Source of the DNA: Polytrichum commune
Lineage: Eukaryota > Streptophyta > Polytrichopsida > Polytrichales > Polytrichaceae
Direction of reading: 5' to 3'
Assembly: GCA_950295325.1 (NCBI GenBank)
Contig: OX485803.1
Span: 48,811,554 to 48,875,553 of the forward strand
Length of the DNA stretch: 64,000 nt
Shown: positions 1 through 12,300 of the stretch, one piece after another
How the letters are laid out: each line of letters begins with the position of its first letter
Position numbering within the stretch: the first letter of the stretch is position 1
Position numbers and translations under genes: made by a program
Notes under the pieces: generated by a model
The model's database searches: none
Told to the model about the DNA's origin: nothing
The model's input: only the letters and a program-made list of their open reading frames with translations

Positions 1-1234
1 GAGAGAGAGAGAGAGAGTTGTACTAGGTCTATTTTTATGCATAATCCCAAGGAGGCTTTATGAGAGTTAGAGGGGATGCGTCACAAATTATGTTTGATTT
101 CTATTAATTACTTCGAAATTTATTCTACAACAATTTTCTTAAGTGGTTAGCCACCCATTCTTGAATAGTTGAAGAATCTCATCCACCATGGGGTCACCTT
201 CACAACCTTTAAAAGCATATGAACCCTAGGCAATCATCATGTGTTGGTGGAAAGAAGAAGAAGAAGAAATATATATATATATATTATTTCAAAAAAAATC
301 TTGTTGTGTTAGATTATTAGATCCTTCATAAATGTAAGATAATTTTCTAGTGACACATGACAATAGTCCAAGACTCATATACTTTGTATTGAAGCAATAA
401 GACAACCAAGCAACCATGGTGCAACCACGTGAGATGCTATACTAGTTGTACCTTTGAAGACCATTGCCTCTTGAATAATCAACTACCTTTTTTAGGTTAT
501 GAATTGGTTACCTAATTGCCAATACAAGAATGCCCTCGGACCAAAATAGCGTGGTAGGACATTCATTACTAAATGGTTCCCGATGTGGCGAATGGGTCTC
601 CTTCTAGTGTAAGAGTTTAAAAGTCCATCGAGGGATAGTTTGAATAATCTTTATCGTGAACGAAACAACTCACACAAAATCACAACACCCGAAACGGATA
701 ATGTTGGTCAAGTTTGTCGGACCATCATACCTACTTTGACATAAAGCATTAGAATTTTCTATGACCCTAAAATCCATCACCCTTAGATCTCCCACTTTAC
801 TCACTTCAAGGGTCCCCACATGATAAATCTTCATAAAAAGAAGGGACCGTAATAAGTTAAGGGTGTCTAGTACAAAAGCAACTTAGTCCCGACACATGCG
901 ATTGTACCACTTTCCCGTGGCCCAACCTCAAAAGCAAGGGACTAGCACGGTGTTGTCTTTCAAGGTCTCGGCCAATCTCCACACCAAATGCCTAATTAGT
1001 GTGGTCCACAACATTTTCCAACAAACGTCATTTACTTACCAACTAGGGGAAGTCACATAGGACACGCACCTCCCACACTCTTGTGCTTTTATTGGCTCTG
1101 TCTGTAGGACAGAGACTATGCATCAACTTCTTCGTTTCAAGAGCAAATTTCCTAACCACTTTGTGTTCACACTTGGACGTTACTTGTTCTTGTTATTTTT
1201 GGTCCACTTTATGTAATGTGGATGTTAACTATAG

Positions 1235-1266
<32 letters not shown>

Positions 1267-1963
1267 CAAGTGCTCCCTAAAATGCATTGAAAGAAATCTA
1301 GTTAACTATAGTTAATTTGGCAGTTCTTGATTATTTATTTTAAAATTTTCAGGTGATAAATGAGTAGCTTCAATCCTTGACCCATATTTGAGAAGAAGGT
1401 GCACAAAATCCCATAAAGGTTTGGTATAGTGAATAGCCATGAATTGGCATGAGCAAAGTGGACAACTACAATTGTAGTCTTTCATAATAAAGGACAGAGC
1501 CTCACGGTTCTACCGTTTTCTTGTTTAACTAGTGTTGGTTGGTTACACATGTTGTGGTTGGTTATCATGCGGTTTTGGACTATAGGTATCCTTGGGTCTC
1601 CGATTATAAAGCAACCGATCATAATCGATATTCATTGCATAGAAAGCTTCACAAAAATGGTGTTCTCAATCATATTTCAGCTGTGGAGACATAAATGTCA
1701 ATATACCTCTATTTTCAAATAATTGTCTAATGTGATATTATCATATACACTATGTTAAGATACAACACTAATTAAGAGGATCGTTCTTAATTTGATGACT
1801 TAACTTCGAACACAAAACCTAAAACAAAATGTGATTTCTTGACATTGATAACCGAGATGGAGAACCTTCAACTATTGCTCATAAAGTGTGATCATAACCA
1901 TTGTTCATAATAAATGTTTCTCTAGAATCTTTTACAACTCATAACATTATTTGAATCAGTGAT
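1..1963. other. No gene recognised; AT-rich non-coding DNA with microsatellites
   Basis: The window opens in a (GA)n tract (1-17). AT-dinucleotide runs lie near 271-285 and at 1239-1266. Short open frames exist, but none shows protein family motifs, splice-bounded exons or a run beyond about 65 codons. I see no transposon ends that can be paired here. Confidence 0.6.
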
Positions 1964-2178
1964 CGGGGAGATTTTTGGACATAATCTTTTGAGATCCTAG
2001 TGTTTGCAAGTCCAACCGGTTACATGTTGACATCCTTTGGTATTCCTTTATTAAATTGGGGTATATTGTATAAATTCCTCTAAAATGATCGGTAATTTCC
2101 TTCAGTCTTGAACCTCAACCGGTTATGTTTCAAACTCAACCGGTTCATATGTAACTTATTGTCGGTTCTCCCCGATCA
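1964..2178. repeat. Dispersed repeat family C, copy 1
   Basis: A roughly 215-bp repeat starts with GGGGAGA and ends with TCTCCCC, so its ends are inverted. The outermost bases read GATCGGGGAGA and TCTCCCCGATC. Inside it carries repeated AACCGGTT-type words. Related copies lie at about 34905-35115, around 53780 plus 54491-54675 (interrupted by another element), and 59090-59190 (partial). Confidence 0.55.
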
Positions 2179-2190
2179 TAGATTCATATT

Positions 2191-2314
2191 CATAATAGTG
2201 TTCTATGGGACTGACAGTATTCCACGGAATGTGAAATACACTATTCAATCTAAATGTGGAGAATATCCAAGAATATTTTGTGGAATATTGTTAGTCCCAC
2301 ATAACACTATTATG
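2191..2314. repeat. 124-bp foldback (MITE-like hairpin)
   Basis: The left arm starts CATAATAGTGTT and the right arm ends AACACTATTATG. The two arms of about 42 nt pair with only a few mismatches around a short AT-rich loop. It lies directly beside family C copy 1. No coding content is seen. A short MITE or solo foldback is the simplest reading. Confidence 0.55.
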
Positions 2315-3041
2315 GATTTGAATAATGTCATGCTAGAAAGGATTGCCTTCTTACTAATATTCATCATCTATAAACCGTGATTGGTATAAAAACATGATAC
2401 CAACCAACATTGGTTTCAACCCTTCAAATTTGCAAGGGTCTAATATGGGTCTCAAGGCATCATAATTATAGAGGGATTTTTTTAATTGATATTGAAATTG
2501 ATACATTTAAATGACGATGACAAAGGAGACCCATCGAGAACGGTAATCGTGTTTACCATTGAATGGGCTTGCACAAAATGACCTAGATCGACATAGCAAT
2601 TGTTTGTGTTCGGTCGCTATTCTCACATACAACCGGGTTACCCCTTTCTCTTTGTAATGGATTGGGTTGGATGTAGTTTCAATCTCATAGACAAGGTGGA
2701 TATTGGCATTAATACTTGTTGGGGGACTTGTACAATACTTCACATAGACTACACAATGAAATTGGGATATAAGTGAATATGGACAAAAGACTTGTCCAAA
2801 ATCCAAACGCATTATATGAGAGAAATGTTGTGTTTGCAATCCATACGTGCACATTGCAACACAAATTATTCATAGGGAAATAAACTTAAAGAATATAAGA
2901 CAACCATGCTTATACATACATTGATTTCTAAGCAATGTAATCAGAATGCCACTCTCAAAGATGTTTATTTTCAAATATTTTTCATTGTCAATGTAAAGTT
3001 TCATTTTTTTCATTTAATGATCATATAGTGTCACCACACCC

Positions 3042-3260
3042 CCCCCCCCCCCCATAATGATCATATTAAGTGATTGCGTTGACTATTGAACCCATCTTCA
3101 ACTTAAAATGGTTAGCAAAATTTGAACATGCAATCCAAAACTTTTTCAAAACATGCATTTTTGATCCCCGTTCTTAAATCCACAACCAACCCCACATCAC
3201 TCCAATATAGGTGATTTGTTAAGACGAATAACCAAATTAGACCCGCTTACCTCAATTAGA
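3042..3260 (-). repeat. Dispersed repeat family A, minus-orientation copy
   Basis: This copy follows a poly-C run at 3042-3053. It shares with the copy at 7535-7880 the ordered words for a phrase like 'gtccaatctctttcaaac...cacaccactcaaatataggtg', read on the opposite strand. Confidence 0.45.
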
Positions 3261-3361
3261 GAGGTATGTTGAGATGTCTGAATGCTTGGCATTTGAAATG
3301 CGACCTTGCGGCAATGGTATTTGTAGGTGCCTAAATTAAACATATCAATAATCTGGACACC

Positions 3362-3635
3362 TATATTCTGAGTGGTATGGGTTTAAATGTGGATAAAAAA
3401 AATGGACACAAGAAATACACATGTTTAGATGAGATTGGACTACATGCTCAAAATATGATAACCATATTAAATTGAATGGTCCACATGGGAATGAGAGAAC
3501 CTATACAACCACTTAATGAACATGGAAATCTTTGTGGAATCCTCACTTTGATAATGAATGGATATTCATATGAGCTCCAAAAGTCATGAGGCAAATGGCA
3601 ACGGCACGATTTGGATTTGCTAATCACATGTGTAG
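3362..3635 (+). repeat. Dispersed repeat family A, plus copy
   Basis: It contains the family words GAGATTGGACTACATGCTCA, ACCATATTAAATTGAATGGT and CATATGAGCTCC in the same order as the other plus copies, diverged by scattered substitutions. Confidence 0.5.
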
Positions 3636-4097
3636 AAAGAAAAGTACTCATAGAATGTATGTCTACCTTAGGCTTCTTCAAGGTAGGTGTGATAAGTTAG
3701 TGGAGCTGATTCAATGGGGTTGGTCACAAACTTCAATCCCTTGGCAGCCATCCATTAGCAAATTCAACTAATGTCAACGGTTTAAGATATTAATTTGGCC
3801 ACCATTTCCACAAGCTTTTGGAGCACATAAGTTAGACCATAACATTACTAGCCATGTGCGTTAGTTTACTAGACCTTGGAACAAAGTAATTTTATTCTTT
3901 GGGCCTCGAGAATAAAGTGGTAATATTCGGTTCCCATTCATATACACAAGCTCACACTTGAAAATTGGGTGGACTTAGATTCCTGATATCATTCATAGGA
4001 AGCAATGTTCATCCCAACATTATTGACTAGGAATATTATTTGTAGTGGCACTATTCACTATTCATATTGGCGTCAGTTTCATTTCATAAAGGTAGGC

Positions 4098-4275
4098 ATA
4101 ACAATATTAAGCAGTGTGTGTTTGTTCATGTGGGCCCTAAGAATATAATCATGAGATGCCCCAACCTAGTGCAAATTTTAGACTTAATATGAGTCTCTTT
4201 GCACTAGGTTGGGGCATGCCATGATTATATTCTCAAGGCTACATGAACAAATGCACACTCCTTAATAATGTTATG
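4098..4275. repeat. 178-bp long-stem hairpin
   Basis: Two arms of about 75 nt are near-complementary, with a loop around 4176-4198. The left arm contains CCCCAACCTAGTGCAAA (to about 4176) and the right arm TTTGCACTAGGTTGGGG (from about 4198). The flanking parts ATAACAATATTAAG and CTTAATAATGTTAT also pair, so the stem reaches the outer ends. It may be a foldback MITE. The stem quality also fits a small-RNA precursor, but I see no proof of transcription. Confidence 0.6.
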
Positions 4276-4404
4276 GTATGGTGAAGGTCCTTGTTGTATG
4301 TTATATACAAAGAAATTGAACCCATACTTATGGTTTAGTAATGTTATGATAGGCTTTATGGACCTTCTTTGGTTACTTTTTGTTGTTTCCTACTTTAATC
4401 TTAG

Positions 4405-4735
4405 GTAGATGTGCCTATTCGGTGCCTCACCTTAAACCGACACATGTCTATATTTAAGTGGTGTATGGTTAGGTTTTGATCTAAGAATGGACACCAAAAA
4501 GACATAATGATTGGAATATTTATCGACCATCCTAAATGCAATAGTCAACATAATTGGGGGAGACCTATGTGATCATCCAATAACCCGCAAAATTTTCACT
4601 TTGACAATGAATAAGGTATTCATACAAGGTCCGAAACTTGAGAAAATTGGCTACAACCATGATTTGGATTTGCTAATCACCTCGCACCAATTGCATGTTT
4701 CATATCCTATGAGAGCCAAGTGAGAGAAAAGTGTA
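4405..4735 (+). repeat. Dispersed repeat family A, plus copy
   Basis: It starts around TTAGGTAGATGTGCC and runs to the 'CATATCCTATGAGAGCCAAG' end. All internal blocks of the family are present in order. Confidence 0.5.
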
Positions 4736-4779
4736 TGTTTCAAATCCACTTACTTGAATTCGCGAGGTTGAAATTTTTG

Positions 4780-5120
4780 TGCGTTTGCAAATGTATGTGA
4801 AGAAGCCATGATTGACCCCATAAGTTTTTGGAGTTAATCTTGAATTGTTATAAATTATCAAAGTCCACTAGCATTAAGCCATAACAATGTCACGAGGTCC
4901 CCCCCCCCCCCAATTGTTGTTGGCCATTGAGCCCATAATGTTAACAAATTATAAGCATGTAGTTCAATCTCTTGTAACCAACATGTCTTTTTGGTGGTTT
5001 TTTTTAGATGCTCACTCTATCCCCCTCTCCAAAACATTACTCAACCGTATGATTGAGTTTAAATTTCTATATTTAGCATATTATAGGGGCCTCCATCATC
5101 TTACCTTCATAGAAGTAACT
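4780..5120 (-). repeat. Dispersed repeat family A, minus copy with poly-C run
   Basis: The family blocks are read on the minus strand. A C-homopolymer (about 4898-4910) interrupts the place where other copies read 'aattatgttaac'. The copy at 3042 also has a C-run at that spot, so the homopolymer seems to be a family property. Confidence 0.45.
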
Positions 5121-5941
5121 TAGATAATAAGAAGAAATTGATACCGGTGTGAATAATGAATAATGTCAGTATGAATAGGATAAAGTTTTTGATCAGTGCC
5201 CATGTTTTCAATGAATAATGTTGGGATGAACAATGCTTCCCATGAATAATGTTGGGAATATAATGCCACCCAAAATTCCAAGTGTTAAGTTGTGTGTATG
5301 AATGATAACCGGATATTTACTACTTTATTGCAGAAGCCATAGGACGAGTTGCAATAATCAAGCATGTGCGTCTTGGTGATTCCAAAATTTTCTTGTCAAA
5401 GAAAATGTTATTAACAAAGATAGGGTGCTATAAATTTATGTCTCCTACACCCGTTTAATCAATGTTTCCTTTTTTTTACATAAGGGTGGAATGAACTAAG
5501 ATTCAAGAAAATATGAACATAAGACTTGTCCATGATTATTAATGCATCTAAGAGTAATTTTTTGCACAGTTGAGGAATGCACTTTGTGCAACAAATTATT
5601 TGAAGGAAGAAACTAGAAGATTGTGATAAATATCCCACCTATATATACTTTGAGAAGCAATATGATCAAATATTCCCTCTAGATGTGTATTTTCTCACAA
5701 ATAACACAATGTGCATGTGCTACAAGACGAGATACAATCTGCATCTATGAGTGGTTGCTATCATTTCTATCATAGGATCCATTGATAGAATTGCACATGT
5801 AAAATTTCATTTTTTTCCAAAACTCATGAATAAGTCTAGACTTATTTAAAATATAGTTAATGAAAACATGGTCATGTACATAGTAAATCCAGTTTAGACC
5901 GTCCATCATGACATTAAATGTTAGGAACAGTGTAGCAGGTC

Positions 5942-6865
5942 ACTACACCATTTGTGGTATTTAGTGTCACATACACTATTGGTGTACAGCCTAAAATAGA
6001 TGCCTAGAGGTCTCAAAGAGTCATTTCCATTGATTATCCAAATGATATTATTTGTCAACACAAGAAAAAAAAATTGAATTGAAAATGTATTTACATCATG
6101 ACAAATAGCATAGCACATTGGGATACTTGAGATGATAGTTTTGTGTCTTAGTGTGCAAGGGGAAGATATTATTCAACATACTCCTGGCAAGTGTCACGTG
6201 TTTACATTTTACTATACAAGAGGAAGATATTCTAGAGCATACTAATGCCAAGTGTCATTTGTGTACAATTTTAGTCAACCATTGTGTAACATAGGCATAC
6301 GCCTCATACGACTATTTGACATACTTATGCCAAGATATCAGTCTGCGCGCTTGAATGCCAATTGTCATGAGGTTACACTAAGGTCGAGGCATCCATAGTC
6401 GACCAGGTCCATTTGACTGCTCACTAGGGTCATGTAATGCCGACATGGATGAGATCTATATTTTTTAGGCGAACGGAGTTAAGGGTTATGTGGTGGTGGC
6501 TTGTGATTGACTACTTTCATAAGACTTTGACAACTGCCATAGCCAAGCATTAGAATCTAGATGAGCAGTTATGGATTAACCTATAGATCAACTATGTGTT
6601 ACCCTAACTTTACCGCCTCAAAATATGTAGCACTTTTCATATTCATGACAAAAAAAAATTGCACGCTCCTTTAGAATTCTTTTCCTCTTCACAAGAAAAA
6701 TAATCCCATGTTATTACTCCTCCTGAAGAGATGCAAACTCTCTTACGGATGCCTCAACCTTAATGGTGAAGTTGTTTGTCTTTAATGTAACCTAGCATAC
6801 GCCTCAAAACAGAGTAAATGACACTTAGTCTATTACACATGTGATACAACCGTAAATGGTGTAGT
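5942..6865. mobile_element. Non-autonomous inverted-repeat element, family E copy 1
   Basis: It is bounded by ACTACACCATTTGTGGT (5942-5958) and its near-complement ACCGTAAATGGTGTAGT (6849-6865). Internal blocks such as GATACTTGAGATGATAG and ACTAATGCCAAGTGTCAT recur at 45478-46595 and 61641-62045. There is no coding sequence. I could not find a clear target-site duplication, so the superfamily is left open. Confidence 0.5.
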
Positions 6866-7099
6866 ATATTGTAAAACAACATGGCAACTTAGACTAAAAG
6901 AAAATTAAAAAGTATATATTACACATATTGGCTAGTATATTGATCACTTGCAGGTTTTGTTGGCAAGAAGAGTCGGGAGTTGTGCCAATGAATCACTCGT
7001 TTCCATTGTTTCCAATAGTCTATTTGACGAAATTTGAAGGCTCGTTATGCGAAGCCACTAGTTAACTTAGTATTCCTCCCGTTGGTGACGGTGACGGGA

Positions 7100-7480
7100 C
7101 TTGGAACTCTCATCCTAAAACTAAGTCTCAAGATGATACTGTCTAAGGTATGCGGGCCGGACTTGGTTATGTTTCTTAATCATAGACTTATATACTTGCG
7201 TGGTGTGTGGTTAGGTGTGGATTTAAAAATGGACACTAAAAATGTATCATGTGTTTCAAAGAGGTTGGATTGCGTGTTCCAAATTTGTCAACCCATCGAA
7301 CATCAATAATCGATATAATTGGGTAACCTATATAACCATTAAATGAGCTCAAGCGTCTTCCCTTTCATAAATGAATAAAATATCCGTATGAGCTTCGAAT
7401 GTTATGAGGAAAATGGCTATAGTCACAATTTGGACTTATCAAGCATCTCACACTAGTTGCGTGTTTCATATCCTACGAGA
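7100..7480 (+). repeat. Dispersed repeat family A, plus copy
   Basis: It lies about 55 bp from the next copy in the same orientation, giving a head-to-tail pair. The 91-codon open frame across its left part has no recognisable product. Confidence 0.45.
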
Positions 7481-7534
7481 AGTGAGTGCACATTGCAAAG
7501 CCAAAAGTGCACATTTAAGGCATGCTTACGTTAG

Positions 7535-7880
7535 GTAGGCATGCCTAATTCAATCGCTTATCTTAATCGGATGTCCACCTATACTCAAATGGAATGTGGT
7601 TTGGTGTGGCTCCAGAAACGGATACCAGAAAGACATGTGTCTGCAAGAGATTGCATAACATGTTAATAATATGATAACCATTCTAGACTCAACAATCAAT
7701 ATAATTGGGAGGAAAGTATATGACTATTTTAATGAGCATGAGAATCTCCACTATGATAATGCACAAGATTTTCATACGATCTCTGAAAATTATGAGAAAA
7801 GTGGTTGTAACCTCAATTTGGCTTTGCTAACGATGCCATACTAATCACGGTTTTACATCCTAGGAGAAGTGGGCGAGTCA
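7535..7880 (+). repeat. Dispersed repeat family A, reference copy
   Basis: This copy is the best guide to a family of about 340 bp. In order it shows TAGGTAGGCATGCCTAATTC, a word like 'ggtgtggctccagaaacggac', AAAGACATGTGTCT, AGAGATTGCATAACATG, ACCATTCTAGACTCAACAAT, CAATATAATTGGGAGG, 'caatttggctttgctaac' and TTTTACATCCTAGGAGAAGT. No obvious terminal inverted repeats or coding capacity. At least a dozen copies in both orientations lie in this window. Confidence 0.55.
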
Positions 7881-9340
7881 GAAAAGGCAACCATTCAAGA
7901 CTCCTCTATCTTAATTGATAACCACGAAACAATGAGATATCGACATTGTTTTAAATACTACAGGTGGGACTGAATTACAAAACAAACAAAACTCATCATT
8001 GTTTAATGTATTTTGGGGGGCGTGGCGCCCACCATTTGCATGATGAGGAGGGGGAGAAGGAAGGCGGAGAGTGGGCGGGGGGTTGATGGAGGGGATGATG
8101 AGAGGATGATTGCCGCCTGCACTTACATGAATAAACTTTGTCATAAAAGTGCAATTTCCCTGCGTCACTCATGTAGTAACACAGATGAAAAGCCCCTGCC
8201 CACAATTTCTTCCTTACAGGTGCAACAGCATTCGCAATCATGGGCTTCAATGCAGGTGAATAATACAGTACACACCTAAAGTGGGTTCCCAACCTTGAAG
8301 AGAAAACAATTCCCATGTAGTAAGATTTGCACTGGCCTGCCATTAAATGGCAGATTTAAGGGGTGTCAGAAAGTCAAGGAAATGTATGTATCTATGTAGA
8401 TGATCAGGTGGGAATTGATGAGTAGAGGTAAATAAGTAGTTAAGTCGTTTAACTTCAATACTATTGTCTCTCTTTTACTGCAGGGAATTTTATAATAATA
8501 AAACAGGATTTGAAATCTATCCAACTCCTCCGAATGAAGTTATCATGTGAGCTAATTTATTAACTCGACAGCCATCAATTTGCATAGTGGGGACTTTGGT
8601 GGTGAACTCAAACATCACTGACACAAGACACTCGGGTGATTTGTCTCATTGTTTTAACCTGTTTGTGACGGTGTTTTCACTACCATCACCCATCTGGGCC
8701 TTATTGGTGAAGATTGAACTGAAACATTAGATGCAATGATAATACTTGTAATCCCGTAATCATTGTTTCGAGCTGGCCTGTGAGTGATTTTCCTGTTCTC
8801 ACCTTATAATTCTGCTGTCAGTTGTAAGTTAAAAAATGTTATGTGATTCCCACCAAATCAACCAATTAAAAGCTTCATTATACAATTATATGTTCACTGA
8901 CAACTAAGATTCACAAAGATATGAGCAAAACCTTTTTCCCCTTTCAGTCACTTAGGAGATTTCACACATGACAAATCACATTAAAAAAGTACATGGAACT
9001 CAGTCACAGAAACACATGACAATGCATATTGGACTAAAATCAAAATCCACTTGTTGGAATAAATATGATGCTGCTCTAATACATATTGAAAATTTACACA
9101 ACCTCCAATTCGGGAGGAATTGCTAGAAGACTAGAATTCACTGAGCATACCAAAGATCAAAAGCAGACATTAATTAACAGGCCGATTAGAAGCTGCCTTA
9201 AGTGATATTGATTCAGCTCATATCTGATGCTTCGATGCATTTCTCTTGATTAATCGAAACGTGCGAGATAGGTCAAAACTTTTTTCTTGAAAATTCAACA
9301 TATAGTTTGTGGTAAAGAAGGTTGAAAAAATCTTCAATGC
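7881..9340. other. Intergenic stretch downstream of NOL10; GC-richer patch at 8010-8340
   Basis: 8010-8340 is purine/GC-richer than its surroundings and is open on both strands (85-115 codons). No family is recognisable. 8214-8255 could be a tiny spliced exon (acceptor CTTACAG, donor GCAG/GTGAAT), but no partner exons are visible. The rest up to 9340 should hold the 3' UTR of NOL10, transcribed leftward. Confidence 0.4.
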
Positions 9341-12300
9341 CTAACTACGGCCTCTACCTCTGCCCCTCCCTCGAAAGCCCCTGCCACCCCCACGTCCACC
9401 ACGACCCCCATACCCATTATCACTTTTTAATCCCAAGGATTGAATCCCTCGTTTTTTGAAGTCCCTGTCACCAGCACCACCAAACCTCCCCCCATCCCTA
9501 CCTCCATGACCTCCCCGTCCTCCAGCTCGTCCTCCAGCTCGTCCTCCACGACCCCTCGATCCCCCTGAACCGCCTCGAGGAACAAATGAAAGTTGTCTAC
9601 TTCCACCATGGCCTCGGACAGTTTCTTCCTCCTCAAAAAACGAGTCCCTTCTTCCCTTGGGTTTGTAACCCCCCGAGTCTACCCTCTCTTCAAGCGGGCG
9701 ACTTCTTTCGGCTTTCAAGGAAACTTTGTTTTTGAATGCTTGAGCATGTAGTTCATCCTTTGCTTCATACAACCTACACAACACATCATCATCATACACA
9801 CAAACACACTTGGTGAGGCCCTGAAACTTTAATTAGAAAGTACAAATCTATTCAGTATTCTGGAGATTTCTTAAGTAGCCTAAAAAGGTTCCAATCCAAA
9901 TGGAATAGTTCTGAGGTAATCCAGATAACCTAAAAAATAATTCCATGGGGGACTCGCCCACTGCTTCAACTGAATCTTGGTGAATGGAAGAAGGCTTTGT
10001 GTCCGAAGATAGGCATCAACAATGAGATGGGTGTCTACAATTGAGAGCTTAACACCAGTAGACTATGCTTGGTATTCTTGCATGAAATTTTATTCGAGGA
10101 ATGACAAATGAAGATTGGACCAAAGCATGAAGATTGGTTTCTCAAACTAGGAGTACCTTCTTGGGTGGGGAATGCTGAGATTTGGCATGGAAGTGATGCT
10201 ACATTAGCGCCACTTCATTACTTTCATACCTTGGACCCAGACCATACTACTGTAAACTCCTTGGGTCCAAAAAATTTCTCTCAACCAGTAGACTCACTTT
10301 ATATTGCTGCTTCTTTGGTTTCGGTCCCTAGTGTAAACCAAGCCTTGCTTGCATTTTTTCACCTCTAAACTATGCAGATAGTAAGTATGACAAACACAAC
10401 ACTCAAAATTTAAAGACAGACGAACCTTGGCTCTGGTGCTTTCCTCTTTTTCCCCACGATATCACCATTCCCAGTGGCTTGTTTTTTATTCCTCTTTGCA
10501 GAAACTCGTGCCCCATCATCAGAAGATGAGCTGCTAGCATCTGAGTCATCCCCACTTGCTGCGCCTCTCTCTTTTTCATCATCACTCTCAGACACCAAGT
10601 CGAAATGCTCACTGACTAACTTCTTGTTGCTCTTTTGCTTGTTAGGATGGAGTACTCGAAATTCAGGTGCATCTTCATCCACTTCAAAAGCCTGCAACAG
10701 CCCATTGACTTATTAGCTTGCTGATCATGCTGATCAAAGGCCTTGGTGACGTTGAAGGGTTTACATCAGTCAAAATGAAATGATGTGCCCATTCGGTGAA
10801 CACACAGTTTACCTCATCCTTGAATATTGCTGCAAACCGATCATCCTTAAGGAGAGCCGTGTTCATTTTCTTCCTTCGGCCATCCTTCTTTGCTCCCTCA
10901 ATCGAGGCATCGCCATCTTCCAGAGCAACTTCATCATCACCACCTCCCTCCAAAAGGCGAGCAGCAAGCTCACGGTTCACCTTTGGCAGCTTTTTCTTCA
11001 CCTAAATACCAGAACTTTTGTTAAAGTGCAGTTCACAGTCCAAGCTCTAACACCTTAGATTGCATCAGTAGTACCTGCCACCAACAGGTAAGACATACAA
11101 TCTAACAATCCTACTGTAGCATCTAGCTCAATCTGATGGTGCTCTTTCCTTTCAATCTTAACCCAACCAGGGAGCTCAATGTACAAACTACATACACAAT
11201 TTCTACAGGCATCACCTAGTTTAGAAATCACAATGTTTTTAATTTACAGGTTCGCAAATTTATTTAATATTGTTTCTCATGTCAAGGACAAAATTAAATA
11301 TATACTCATATGTGACATTGATGATCAAAATACTAAGTTAATGTTTGTATCCAAGGGCACCTAGGTTATGTGTTTAAACCCAAATCTTCAATACCATAAA
11401 GGTATTCAACCAATTTTGAAAGTGCACTTTGACAAGGTTGTTTAACCACACGTAACTATAAATGGAAGAATGTAACTGAGATACACATCTTTGTGCATGG
11501 AGAGGCCTGCATTGGATCTCTCGGATGTGCAAGGGTTGAATGAGGCTCTACCTGATTAAAACCAGGTCTTCCTATCAACTTCAATATCTTAAAATGCTCT
11601 CTAGTCAGATCACATATTGCCATACATAAGCCACACATCATCCATCAAATTATTCGGGCTTTAATTATCTGCAATTAGGTTGCAAACCTTGTAAACTAAG
11701 ACACAGAAAGGTGGGAAAAGAAATAGAATTGCAGAAAAGCATTTACCGAAATTCGAGCAGCACGATCAGCATCAAGCTTCTCTCTAATACTTTTTTGCCG
11801 ATACTCCTCATAGGCAAAAGGATTTGCCATTGCTTTGGCCTGTTTTCAAATGCATCAGGGAAAATCATCAGGGGAAAAGGAAGAAAGAGTTTAAAAAATG
11901 CAGTCATTCACTTAGTACAAAATGAAAACTTGCCAAACCCCTCACCAAACCAAAATACAAATCAATCCTACTTTGCCACAAATGTATTTTGACAGGTACA
12001 CAAGATATTTCAAGCTAAGCTTAGAAGATATGCATTTGCAAGGCCTTAAGGAGGAATATTTGTGCCATTATCTGCATGGGATAATCTATTCCTCGTTGAA
12101 CCTCTTGTAACAAAAAGTTGATGAACTTGACAAATCAGATGTATAGAGTAACACCTTGGCATAGAGCCGATGGTCAACAAAAAAACCATGCATGTATGCT
12201 CGAAGTAAGTTGGTGCCCAACAAATTGGTCATATTCAAGCGCTCTAAATCTTCCCGTGTTACAAACTTGTAATCATCATAAATAGTAGTCTCATCGCCTT

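Noticed and set aside
7996-8343. 115-codon minus frame MAGQCKSYYMGIVF...
   Set aside because: No family motif, no splice partners, and the plus strand is open as well. Kept only as an unassigned GC-richer patch.
9427-9636. 69-codon minus frame rich in Asp/Glu/Gly
   Set aside because: Shadow of the NOL10 RGG tail in another frame.
10108-10368. 86-codon frame inside the last NOL10 intron as an extra exon
   Set aside because: NOL10 phase and similarity join exons 15 and 16 directly, and the stretch matches an intergenic repeat at 20770.
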